From Manis javanica (lineage: Eukaryota > Chordata > Mammalia > Pholidota > Manidae): a DNA stretch of 64,000 nt. The notes below the pieces were generated by a model that made no database searches, was not told where the DNA came from, and worked only from the letters and a program-made list of their open reading frames with translations. Of this stretch, positions 1-11,640 are shown in pieces; position 1 is the stretch's first letter, and every line of letters starts with the position of its first letter. A program made the translations under genes and the position numbers. The DNA lies in contig NC_133167.1 in NCBI RefSeq assembly GCF_040802235.1, positions 16,360,501-16,424,500 on the forward strand, read 5' to 3'.

Positions 1-388
1 AAACAAGGATGTCCACTCTCACCACTTCTATTCAACATAGTACTGGAGGTCCTAGCATGGCAATCAGACAACGCAAAAAGATGAAAGGCATCCAAACTGG
101 TAAGGAAGAAGTTAAACTGTCACTATTTGCAGATGACATGATATCATGCATAGAAAACCCTAAAGACTCCACACAAAAAAACTATTAGAACTAAACTGGA
201 CCAGCAAAATTGCAGGATACAAAATTAACACACAGAAATCTGTTGTGCTCCTATACACTAACAACAAAATATCAGAAAGAGAAAGCAGGAAAACAATTCC
301 ACTTATAATTGCATCAAAAAATAAACAAAATACCTAGGAATAAACCTAACCAAGGAAGTGAAAGACCTGTACTCTGAAAATAGAATTA
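1..388 (+). repeat. LINE-1 ORF2 fragment, sense, reverse transcriptase palm region
   Basis: The sequence runs from the [12 protein letters not shown] block of L1 ORF2 through the LFADDM catalytic motif (ctatttgcagatgacatg at 122-139) to the KDLYSEN block. Stops and frameshifts are present, so it is not active. It starts at the window edge and may extend to the left. At about position 388 it meets an inverted piece of the same element. Confidence 0.9.
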
Positions 389-490
389 TGATGTTAACTG
401 TGGGTTTGTAGTGTATGGCCTTTATTATGTTGAAGTACGTACCCTCTATTACACATTTTTTTGAGAGTTTTTATCATGAATGGATGATTT
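389..490 (-). repeat. LINE-1 ORF2 fragment, inverted relative to its neighbours
   Basis: Read on the minus strand this is the L1 ORF2 segment with ...YFNIIKA(I)..., which normally lies just upstream of RQGCPLSP. Here it sits after the RQGCPLSP segment and in the opposite orientation, followed by sense 3' UTR sequence. This points to an inversion within one L1 copy or to two nested copies. Confidence 0.75.
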
Positions 491-838
491 CACTTGTTTG
501 TGAAATATAAATACAAAGCAAAACAGAAGGAACAAAACAGCAGCAGACTCACAGACACTGAGAAGTGACTAGTGGTTACCATGGGGAAGGGGTTAGGGTG
601 GGAAGAGTGAGGGGGCTAAAGGGGCACAAAAATTCTCCATCATAATATAAGTGGGTCACGTACATGGTAGTACAGCGTGGAAAATACAGCCAATGATTCT
701 GTAGTATCTTTCAGGGTTGACAGATAGTAACCACACTAGTGGGGGTGAGGATTTAATAATATGGGTAACTGTTGAACCACTGTGTTATATATTTGAAACC
801 AGTGTGAAATTCTATGTCAATGATGCTTAAATAATAAA
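491..838 (+). repeat. LINE-1 3' UTR, sense
   Basis: The stretch contains the typical actagtggttaccatgggg, then aataatatgggtaactgttg, and ends ctatgtcaatgatgcttaaat followed by an A-rich tail. The ending is related to the L1 3' ends at 25527-25754 and 30986-31104. Confidence 0.8.
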
Positions 839-1534
839 AGAAAGAAAGCCTTCGTGATTCTGTGCAAATCTCCCCTCTCCTTGCACCAACTGGCTCAGTT
901 CAGACTGGAGGTCTCGTCACCCAGCAGAGGTCGCCAAATCCTCTTTTAATGAACTAGCAAGGAGGCAGCAAGCTGAGGTGGACCCTTCTGGAAAGCCTCC
1001 CCCACACAGCCTCACGGCCCCTCCGCCCTCCCCAAAGGGCATCTGTGCTTCCCGCACAGCACACTTGTCACTGTGTTACAGCTGTTGACACATTATTCTT
1101 CCCTCCAGACACTGTCCCCTTCATCCCGGTGCCTCCTGAAACCCATCACCTTATCTGGCTAAGAAGACACGTCATTGTTTACTGAATGTCTGCTATTTAA
1201 AGGCCACATTTTTCCAGGAAAAACTTCAATCTGTATTCCTAATATTAAAATAGTAACTATGACCTACAACTTTGCCAGAAAAGACACAGCCTCAAGTCCA
1301 CGCCTGGGCGGACTCGAATGACCTTGTCGCTAAAATGTCAGAAAGCCTGGAATCAAAAGGAGCTCCGCTTTTTCTCCTGCTGTTTCTCCCCCCAGACCTG
1401 GACTGGCCTGTCCAGCTGCAGGGCAGGAAGACTGTTGGCAGAAACCCCTCTCCAGCCAGCCTGGATCCTGGAAGCAAATGGCCCCGTGTGTTTTATTCCT
1501 GCCAGCCCCACTCAGGGACTTTCCAGGATTCACA
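839..1534. other. Unassigned intergenic sequence
   Basis: No repeat, gene or motif recognised. Overlapping open frames from 1272 to 1670 on both strands show no known domain and look like chance. Confidence 0.5.
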
Positions 1535-1930
1535 AGGTCATTTATTCAACAAGTGTTTGTGCCTGGCAACACTGGTGGAACACAGGACAGAGTCCCAGTC
1601 TTCAAAGAGGTTACATTTCAGAGAAATCAAAACCGGTAAACTAACAGATAAAGCAAATTATAAGTTTTGATGAATATTTTGAAGGAAATAAAAAGGAGGC
1701 TAAAATGAAGAACTGGAGGTTCATACTGTTAATCACCCTCGGTTTGGGTGACCAGGGAAGGCCTGTTGGAGGAGGTGACATTTAAGCTGGAGGAGCCAGC
1801 CCCTGCCTGCCGGGGACACAGGAGGGGAACATACTCCCTGGAGAGGGAACAGCACCCTGAGGCACCCTGAGGTGGGAAACAGCAAAGGGCATGGCCCTTC
1901 TTTAAGGCCTGGGGCCTGGTGAATGAGGTA
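1535..1930 (-). repeat. LINE-2 3' region, antisense
   Basis: It opens with the reverse complement of the L2 3' end (tcatttattcaacaagtgtttg), then aggacagagtcccagtc. Later the gggtgaccagggaaggcct and gaggaggtgacatttaagctg blocks typical of antisense L2 appear at 1746-1787. Confidence 0.8.
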
Positions 1931-4900
1931 AAAAGAGACCAGAAGTGACTTTGTGGGGACGAAGCATGAGTGTGGTATGTATACTTAGGTGCATGAGTTC
2001 CAAGCCTCTGATAGGGCCAGTTAGTTATCATAGTTAAGTTATATAGATGCAAAATTATTAAATACCTCAGGTTTTCTTACATCTCCTATGAACAATAAAA
2101 TTATTCTCTTTGACTCTAACTCTTCAAGGTACCTCAAACCATGGTCATGTCAAGACAACCCAAGCGGACAGAATAAGATTGAGACAATATGTTGAAGGAA
2201 TTGCATGAAAATTCTCTGAAACTTTAATATGCTTTCAATTTTTTCTAATTAAAGAAATAAAGCATATCTATCCATGTCATGTCAGTATTTTTTCTTTCTA
2301 GTTTCAACTTTTCAAGCAAAAGATCGTCACAGATTCCTTAGCGAGGGCAGGGAAGATGCAGGGGAAAATGAGGCAGGAAAGAGATATTTTATATAATTCT
2401 CTGAAAAGGAATGAGGGTCCTTCACCCCAAAAGCAGTGTTGCTTAAACCTCCTGCTCTCAAATCCCCACCAATTTCTGCTTCTAGCTGGGGACCCGCATG
2501 CATCCACAACTTCTTTCGACAGAGGTATTTTTGCCTGTGTTCATGTTCATTCTGCCCCAAGTTAGAACAAATCCAGGCAAGTGTCAGGGTGACCGGGGTC
2601 TGACAGAAAGGGGAGCAGTTTTCTGCCCTACGGAAGGGAGGGTCACAATGGTTAATCCAAGCATGTGTTATTGGGAAATATGACAGCATTCACACAAAGT
2701 CTTCCTTATTATATCCCAATGTGTGGGAATAAAACACGCATTGAAATCCTGGGTGCTGCCTTTTAGCGCCCTGCCTCCTAGTTACACCTCTACTGGTCTG
2801 CTTCAGGAAGTCTGTCTTTGCTGATTTCCAAAAGTGACCCGAATCTGATCACCTGCAGAAGACGTAAAGTGCAGCAGGGTGGAAAAGCCACAGTTCTACC
2901 AGGAATTGCCTGGATTAACATGGCTCAGCCAGCTTTACTTTCTTACTGGGAAAAACAGGTCTTTTGGAAACAATTCGCTTTGCAAACCCATACCAGGGTC
3001 TTAGTTTGCAACATTGACAGGGACTGTGAGAAAACAAAAGCCAGACAGAATAATTGGCCTTCAAATGTACTGACTGATGAAAAGCTAAGTGAAAGGTTCT
3101 TAGCAGCTAATGGGTTGGGGGATGGATGAGAGAATTCTCAGTGGGGAGGCAGTTGGGCAACAGACACTGTGTAGCTAGCCTAAAACCGGTACAAAATGCT
3201 GAGGGCTTAAAGGAGGCGAATTCTCCACCCATCTGAAGGTCAGGCACGTGGCTTCCGGGAAGAATTGTCTCTGAATTCCGTTCTGCTGCTCATGCCACAG
3301 TATTGAGGAAAGTTTCTGAGAGGCTGGGCTTTACTATGGTCTAATTTTCTTGCCATTGAAATTACAAGGAAACATCAATGGGTTTGCACAGGACAAGAAA
3401 TTTCAGGGTTCTGAAATCTGAAAGATTGGGATTCTAAAATTTCAAGATGAACATGCCAGTTAGTTAAACCTCAACAGGTGTGGGGATTTTTAACACTGTC
3501 TTTTGCCCCACCCTCCGCTAAGTATTCCTCTGAGGCATCGGGTGCAGGAAAAACATCTCAAAGTCTCGGTGAGGGTTCTCAGTCCCTCCCATATCTAATC
3601 TGGGGCTCCATAGCCAAGGTTCCTTGTTTAGAAAGAAAGCACATAACACAGACCAGTACTCATGGGAAGTGTGTTCTTTCCTACCAGATCCCCTGAGCTT
3701 TACTTTTAGGCCCCAGAGCACCACCTAAGTTGCAAACATCTGGGTGCCTTCCCCATCCCACACCTCAGGCAGACATCCCCAGTCAGTCATGCCACTCGTT
3801 CTCACCAACAAAGGACCCCAGGGAGTCACTACCAATCAAAAGGAATCGTCACAAATGCAAGAGCCATCTCTGTCCTGGGCTTTGCCGCAGTTCAGTGTAA
3901 GGGGGACTTGCCTTCTGATGAAAAAAACAATAGGACAGGTGGCAACTAGGGTCTAGGCCCTGCAAAAAGCCTTAAGGAGACTTGAGGCAAATCGCTAAGA
4001 GGCCATCTCTTCTTAAACAAAATGACTGCTTCCAAGGCTTGATGAATAAATAATACACTTAAATTTTGGTTGACTCAGGTTTGAGTTTTAAAAATAGATA
4101 TAAATACATGAAGATTTCAACTTTCCGAGCAGTCAGCTTGGGGGTGGGTGGGGGTGTTGTTAAGTTACTTTACAACAGAGTTTGCCAAAGATCTCTTTAA
4201 ATGCCAAGATCCTCTCCACCAAATGTATTAGCAATTCTCAACTACCTGAAAGAAAAAGAAAGGAAAAAAGGGTGGTTGGATACACACCAATCCCATCTGC
4301 CAGGCATCGCTGCCATTCAAAAATGAATCGCAACCAAGAAGCAGCTATGAGAAAATGTGATTCAATTTACACAATTCTTATCTACACACACTTCTTCAGA
4401 AATAACTTGATGCTTCGAAACAAGTCTCCCACTGGGCTTGACATATTGGGCCTTGTTGTTGAATATCTGTCAAGGGTGGAAAAGCCTCATGGAGAGGCAG
4501 GAAAGGAACTGGTCATTCATCACTGCAAATGTACATTACACATCCAAAAAGCACAACTCGACTGCTCTGAAGTTACCCTAAGGTTTTCACCCAATCATCC
4601 AACAGTCATTTTCACTCAGTGGTTACTCAGGCCAGCTGCATCGTGCCCAGGTTACCTAAGAGTGGTGGTTGTCAGACTCCATTCCCCAGAGGTGCCCTGG
4701 GGCTGCCCACCTGAGACTGGGAGGTGAAGCAAACAACTCTGACACTCCCCCCAACACATACAACGTGCTTCAGTCAGAGCAGCCCTTCCTCCATCTCTTC
4801 TACAGTTTGACTCTCTACATAGATTTCATTTGCAAAGGAAGTGCTTCACTACTCCCCACCAAAAAGTGTTTTTTTTTCTAAGTTACTGATATTAGCTATT

Positions 4901-4999
4901 CTAGCAAGTGGTCAGACACGGTCCCTAGAATCCAAACCAATGAACAGAATGGTAGGGAGATGAACATTCCTGTGCCAAAGCAGGATAGGCAAGACTGAA
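1931..4999. other. Unassigned intergenic sequence, mostly repeat-poor
   Basis: No gene recognised. The stretch holds an open frame of 181 codons at 4182-4727 with no known domain, which I treat as chance. A G-rich run lies at 4139-4157 (GGGGGTGGGTGGGGG), with only three G-tracts. The part 4330-4630 is free of obvious repeats and could be conserved non-coding DNA, but this is untested. Confidence 0.4.
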
Positions 5000-7650
5000 T
5001 TTTTAAAACCTTTTTATTTGGAAAAAAACTTTAAACTTAGAGAAAAGTTACAAGAACAAAAATAATAAAAGAATTCTTGATTTTCTTTCACCTGGATCCA
5101 CCTGTTGCTAACAGTTTACCCATGTGCTTTATAATTTGCTTTCCAGTGTATCTGTCTCTTTCTTTCTGTATATGTGTATTTTTTTCCCTTGAATCATTTT
5201 AGAGAGTTATGTATATCATGGCTACTTAGCCCTAAATACACTAATTGTATTTTCTTTGAATGGAGACATTCTCTTACGTAACTGTAGTATGGTCATCATT
5301 TTCAGTACCTTTAATCTAATTATATTTTATAGAATCTATGTCCATATCTCATTTTTGCAACTGATCTGGCAATGTCCACACAGCATTATCCCTCCAGCAT
5401 AGAATCCAGTCTAGGGCCAGGAATTGCATTTAACTGTCATGTCTCTTGTTCCTTCTTTTATCTGGAACACTTCCAGAGTCTCATCCATGACAACTACATT
5501 TTTTAAGTATGGAGTTCCCCTATCCCCCATTAGTAATAGAACGTTCTTCTTGGAGTTTATCTAATGCCTACTTATGATTCAGGCTATACATTCTTGGCTA
5601 GAATACTACATAGGTGCTGTTGTATCCTTCTCTCAGGTATTACACTTTTAGAGGCACATAATGTCCATCCGCTCTCATGGCTGATGCAGATTTTCATCAG
5701 TCAAAATTTCAAAATTCCTCCACTGTGTAATTGCTACTTTCTTGGAACAAGTAATCAGTCTTTGGGAGATACTTTAAAACCATACAAATATCCTTCTCCT
5801 TATGTAAATTTCCCCCTAAATTTAGCATTCACTGATGACTCTTGCTTGGTCTAACCTTTACCTAATGGTTACAAAATGCTAACTTTCCAATTGTAGCACC
5901 TTCTCCCAATTTACCAGTTGGCATTCAGCATTTCATTGTAAACAAAAGCCCTCCCCTCTCTCCCATATTGTTATTATTAAAATATCCACTTGTTATTGGC
6001 ATGAACTCGTGAATTCCTATTTTTAATGGTTTATGATTCATAATTATACTTATTTTGGTATTCAAATTGTCCCAGATTTAACCAGTAGGAATCTTTTCAA
6101 GTTGGCCCCTGTGTCCTTGTGACATGCTCTCACCTCTTTTTGAGCATTTTCTTAATTTATAGCATAATAAAATTTTCCAGGCTCATCTTTTATGTACCCT
6201 GCCTCAGCCCTGGAATCAACTGTTTCTCCCAGGAACCCTGGTTCCTTTCAGTGGGGAATGGTATTAGAGACCAAGATATGGGTACTAGGTGTGCTCAGTG
6301 TATCTGGGCATACTCACTGAGGTGTTATTGCTTCTTGACCCTTTCAACAGACAAAGCTAGGTAACATATGCATATATATACATTTATACATACAAATATA
6401 CACACACACATTCATATACCTGCATAAATAAACACATAAATATGTTTTCGAAATATGGTACACACTGATACCTCTGGTTTCAAACAATCCCAGCAGGGTT
6501 CCTTTTGCCTTCCCCAATTTCATGTGATTTCCCTTCTTCCCTAGTAAGAACCCTAGCTCACAACAACCACATATTTGACTCATTTGCTTAATCTTGCAAT
6601 ACATTCAAAATCGTTTGTGTTGCTTTTCCCTACCACTACAAAAAATAAGCCTACTAAAAAGAGTTCAGGATTTGTATGCGATTTCCCCTGCTCTAACCAT
6701 GCGCCCACTTAAGACTAAGGTTACATAGTCAAATACTACATGCATAGGTAAGTTGGATTAATCATTCCTTTTTTTTCTCTTCATAATGGTTGTGGTATTC
6801 ACTGAAATATAACTGAGTGATTTGTTTCAGTTTGCTTTCAGTTTTAAGGATTTTCCCTTTCCCATCCTTATTAATTTTGCTTTTGAATATGTAGAGCATT
6901 AACATGCTTCCAAAGGTCAAAACTGTGCAGAAAGATGCACTCAGGAAGTATTACTCCCTCCATATTTCTTCTACCCTATTCCCCCATCTCTTGCAGGTAA
7001 CCAATTTTATGTTTCCTGATTTATCCTTCCTGTGTTTCTTTTATAAAGATAATCAAATATATATTTCCTGATTTTCTTTCTTTCTTATATACTTTCTTAC
7101 ATACATAGTACAGGTAGCATATTATACATAAAATCTTTTGTGCTTTGCTTTTCGCACTTAATATCTCCTAGAAATCACTGTATATCAATTCATAGAGATA
7201 TTCCTCATTCTTGTTTACAGCTGCATAGCACTCCACTGTGTGTGAGTGCTACAGTTTTTTCAATTTCCTATGGTTGGATATCAAGGTAGTTTCCAGTCCT
7301 TTGTGATTCCAATGAAGTTAACTTGTGATATTTGTATGTTGCATAATATTTGTAATACATAAGTATAATAAATACAAATATTTGTATTCACAAATGAATG
7401 ACTTTGTGCATTTGTATTTTCATATTGTTGGAAGTATATCAGGATAAATTCCTGAAAGTCAGATTGCTGGATCAAAGAATAAATGCCCATATAGTTTTGT
7501 TAGATATTTCCAAATTTCCCTCCATAGGAATTGTACCATTTTTTATTCTCATTAACTGTATGAGAATACTTATTTCCCCATAGCTTTGTCAACAAGTGTA
7601 CTGTCAAGCTTTCACACTTTTGCAGATCTGATGGGGCAAGTTGGACTTTA
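5000..7650 (-). repeat. Large antisense LINE-1 relic (L1M/L1ME type), 3' part
   Basis: It begins with the antisense L1M 3' end (aacctttttatttgg, cttagagaaaagttacaag) and continues through ctaaatacactaattg and acattctcttacgtaactg. The antisense ORF2 3' region follows: tagcactccactgtgtgtg near 7225, tttccagtcctttgtgattcc near 7291, and the block resembling ggataaattcctgaaagtcagattgctggatc near 7441. Degenerate, many indels, no open frame longer than about 94 codons. A TA/CA-rich microsatellite lies at 6360-6430. Confidence 0.8.
6360..6430. repeat. AT/AC-rich low-complexity stretch
   Basis: Alternating tatata, tacata and cacacaca runs inside the antisense L1 relic. Confidence 0.75.
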
Positions 7651-8019
7651 TGGAAATGAACACAATTATGCACATTAAAGATTTATAATGGAAAAATAGA
7701 AACAATACAGAAAGAGCACTGGAGAGAATGGGGGCAAGAAGGGTGACCTAATGCACCTTGAGCTGTAAATACATGAGCTAGGGATTAGGAAGTACGAGAT
7801 GAAAGAAGGAAGAGATTGCACTAATAAAAACCCAATTACTTCTTAATCTCTGAAATTTAAAGGATTATTAAATTAACATTATAGGCAAGCCAGAAGAGAC
7901 AGTTTTATGGAGTGATGAATGAGTTCTGGGGTTGCAAATTCAGACAGGGATAATGCCAAAATATACCTTCTTCCTATTAAAATGCCAAGATACATTTGCT
8001 CCTTCCTGTTGACATGCCA

Positions 8020-8205
8020 TCTCTGTACCCTGTATTTCTTTAATGGCATTTGTCTCCTGTATTGCAATTATTTATTTTCAAGTTTTTCTTATTTCACAGA
8101 TGGTGAGATTATTGAGGACAGAAATACATCTTCTTCCTATCTGTATCTTTGGAACAAAATAATTACAGATGAGTTCAGTCTCTTGCAATTAAGTGCTGGT
8201 TGAAA
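8020..8205 (+). repeat. Probable LINE-2 3' end, sense
   Basis: The arrangement tttctttaatggcatttgtctcctgt, a gap, then attgaggacagaaatacatc resembles the L2 3' end in which cactagaatgtaagctcc precedes the gagggcagggac block. Strongly diverged. Confidence 0.45.
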
Positions 8206-8619
8206 GAAAGGAAAAAGACATGGAATGGAAGATGAAAGTAATGTCATTCAGTAACAACCTAGAACAGAGGTTATATTTCAAAGCACTGAGGTTATTCCAG
8301 TGTGAAATTTCCGTCCAAGGAAAGCACTTTTCCCATTGCTGCTTTTCCACAGGTGTTTTCTAAACATATATTTAAAAACAAATTCCCATCAGAATAAGAA
8401 GAGGGTGTCACATCCCAGGGATGGTGACTAATGCCCAGTGAACAGGAAAAGAATTAGAAACTTCATGAATTTTGTCAAGATTAATCTTTTGGTGCCTAAG
8501 TAAATCTCCAAGCTTTGATTACAGGTGTCAATGCAGAACAGCACCTCAGTGAGAAATGGAAGTCAGTGGGATTCAATGAAGCATGAAATTTAAGCACAGA
8601 ATCACTTACTAGCAGGCAT

Positions 8620-8800
8620 TAATGACTAATAAGGCTTATTATCACTAATGTAATAAATAACTAAACTTGAGAGCTTGCCCACACTTTTACATATTAATTC
8701 TTTGGATGCTCACAGTTTCAGGAAATTAGTTTTTTATGATAATGTTTTTACAGAAGGGGAAAACAGATCTTGTTTACTTTATCCAAGATTACTGGGCCCT
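8620..8800 (+). repeat. Possible MIR relic
   Basis: acttttacatattaattctttgg followed by gctcacagtttc and then tttacagaaggggaaaacag follows the MIR order of core elements. Very diverged. Confidence 0.5.
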
Positions 8801-9959
8801 GATTTTCTGAACTCTGTGACTGTACAGTGCAGGCCAAAGGAGCTGGGTTAAAACCTAACAGGCAACTAGAATTGACCGGAGAAATAGGAACCCAACTCTC
8901 ATTAAAAGAGTTTGCTAATTGCCCTTCTCTCTGCAGACATTACACCATTCTTAGTCTTTAGTCCTGGCACAGGCTTAACCTCGGTTGTGCTCACTGCAAA
9001 ACAGCAATGGCAGACATAATACTGTTTCATAGTCACACTGTCCACAAAACACAGATCTTCTGTCCTTTCTAGAGCTATATCCCCAAACTCTTGGAGCACA
9101 TAACGGCCTACTACTACCCCCTGGAAACCACACTAAGAGCTCCCTGTTTTGAATCTGTCTGGAGCCCACCTTCCTAACTCCCCATTCAGGCTTTCCCAGA
9201 CATGAGCTACCCAAGACTCTGGGCCCCACCAGCTTCCTTCTTGACTTCTGTTTTCTCTCTTGCCCCATTCAGACCTGGTAAGATAAGCTCTGGGTAGAAT
9301 TCTTCCTTATGGACTGGAAAATCTCCTGGGATGCAGCCCCCAAACCCCACAAGGCATTGCCAGTATTCAGTGTCCACCCCAGGCCAAGGCAGGAAATGCC
9401 AATGACCGAAAAAAAGGACAGGTTGTCAGCCCTTCCAGTGCTCCTCCAAGCTCACATGCATCCCCAGGGAGATGCCATTGATTCAACAAGTGTTCCCTGC
9501 CATCTACCGTTGAGCCCTACTGAAGTTAAATACAAAGTCCCCAGGAGGAAACCTTGAGGGGAAGAGGTAACAAACATAATAAATGTGAGACGAGTCCCAA
9601 GCTTAAGGAAGTCCACAGGCCTCTTCTGACTGTGGCCCCTGCTCACTGGTTCTTACATATTCTTGACCTGGAAGCCATAAGCACTAGTGGACTTCTGCTT
9701 TTTACTTTCATTCCTATAGGTGGGGTACACCAAACTCCCCACCTCATTTTAAACCTACTGTTAACATCTTCCTTGAAAGCCCTCTTCCCAGGAACTAGGA
9801 AATAAATAGAAATAAAAATCCAAAGCAGATTTCTCCTGGCTCAAGTGTACATTATGTATCTCAAAGAACCTTCAAACCAGAGAGAACCCTTTCAGGGGTT
9901 CTCTTCCCCTCACAGAGGCAGTCCTTCGGGGCATTTCCTCTCATCCTCTTTCACTGCAC
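8801..9959. other. Unassigned intergenic sequence
   Basis: No gene or clear repeat recognised. Short open frames on both strands have no known domain. Confidence 0.4.
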
Positions 9960-10180
9960 GTACTGCTTTCTGCCCTAACACACCATATGGTAACTACCTG
10001 GGTATTTGTATCCCTTCCTCTCCCCAGCTATACCTCTTTCCTGATAGACTGGAAACCCTTCAGAGAAGGACCTAAATCTGGCTCATCTATGCAGCCCCAC
10101 AGAACAATCTAGACCAATACCTTGCATGAGTGTCTACTCATTGTAATATTAAATTTAAATGGATATTAATTGATTAATAT
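9960..10180 (+). repeat. LINE-2 3' end, sense
   Basis: gatagactggaaacccttcag, gaaggacctaaatctggctc and agaccaataccttgcatgagtg follow the order of the L2 3' end (gactgtaagctcc, gggcagggac, agtgcctggcacatag). Diverged. Confidence 0.6.
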
Positions 10181-11429
10181 AATCAATGAAGACCAGACTT
10201 GGCAGAAGAATCTATGGAAACAATATGGCCCCAAACCATAATACAAAGAATGGGTAGAATACAAACTTGGTGAGCAAATGCCGTGGGTAGGGGTTGCTAG
10301 AACCCTAATCAAAGTTCTAGAATAATTCTCCTTCTACCTCTCTCACAAGCACACAGTGTACCCCCAGGCCTCCTTTAGAGAAGCTTTCAGCTCTTGGCAA
10401 CCTTCTCAGGAACTCAAAAATTTCTGATGTAAGGTATCTCAAGACCCTTACATTCTAGTTACATTTAGAATAACTGGCCTTCTGGAAAACTAATGACAGT
10501 TTCAAGGGAATCCTCAGACCCAGGCCCTGTGGCTTGCACAATTTTCCCATACCCACAACCTCCATCCAATTTTGAAATATAAAAATAAGAATAATAAAGA
10601 CTGTGTATGCATGTTAAGGAGATGGACGGGAAAGTTGAGACAAAACTTATGGAATAAATGTGGTACTCCATGTTCTCCAATCTGCAGAATTCATCTTCAA
10701 TAAGAATAGAACTGTATCAGGTTCATCTCTATTGGAGCCTTTTAAGTGAAATGGTTTGGACTTGGCCACGAAGGCAAGAAACTCTACCCCTGGAAGGGAA
10801 ACATTTATTTTGTAAAATGAGATATCAATCCCAAAATAATTACTGATGGTTAAGGAAGGATTCAAACCAATTAGATTTTTCTGTTCAAGTTGATGCCATC
10901 CCATTTTTCAATGCCTCTGTGAGGTCTTTGTGTGATCCAGGGCAAGTCCCTCCCAAACGCAGGAGGTCACAGATGAGAGGGATGGCCTGACCCAGGCTTC
11001 ATGCAGAGCAGATGTCCCTGCTTCATGCCGATTAGGAGGCAGGAACTATGCTCTCTGGCTCTGGCCTCTGACTATCTGTTTATGTGAAGTTATATGTAAC
11101 TGGAACCTCTTTGAAAGCTGAGCTGTGTGGAAACCATTTAAAATTATTTCACTTCTAATTATAAGCCATACAAAGCTGTTTTCATGCAAGGGGAGGAACA
11201 CTTCAGAGACTGTCAAGGTTCAGAACATTCCATGGGTGACAGGTGGTCTGAATATTTGAAGAACTTTCTGTGTCCAAGATAACCTTGACTGCAGAAGGCA
11301 GCAGGGAAATTTTAAAGGGAATATGAACTTTGCATACAAAGTTGGAACAGATGAATCCCTTACACAAACCTCATTTTAGAAAATGCATTGGCCAGGTGGG
11401 ACCATTTGGTTTCCTTGGAAGGCCACGCA
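10181..11429. other. Unassigned intergenic sequence
   Basis: No recognisable gene or repeat. The open frames at 10465-10904 on both strands lack known domains. Confidence 0.4.
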
Positions 11430-11640
11430 ATAGCAATGCTGGACTGTGGGCTTTGGTGCTAGACAGAGCTAGGCTACGTAAACTGTGGCAAGTTACTAAA
11501 TTTCTCACAGACACAGGTTATTTATCTGCAAGGGGTAGGAAATAATTCCTGCTTACAAGGTTGTTGGTCTAAAAATAAAATGGAATAACATATGTGAAAC
11601 CACTAGCTCTGGGTTTGACAATGGCCATTACTCCACTACA
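11430..11640 (-). repeat. MIR relic, antisense
   Basis: tgtgggctttggtgctagacag, then ctgtggcaagttactaaatttctc and cttacaaggttgttggtc parallel the reverse complement of MIR (cttgggcaagttacttaacctc, cataggg ttgttgtgag). Diverged but in correct order. Confidence 0.7.

Noticed and set aside
4139-4157. Possible G-quadruplex
   Set aside because: Only three G-tracts of three or more are present; a standard intramolecular quadruplex needs four.
4182-4727. 181-codon plus-strand open frame
   Set aside because: No recognisable domain, no splice or promoter context, and residue composition typical of random translation. Its length alone is not remarkable over a 64 kb window.
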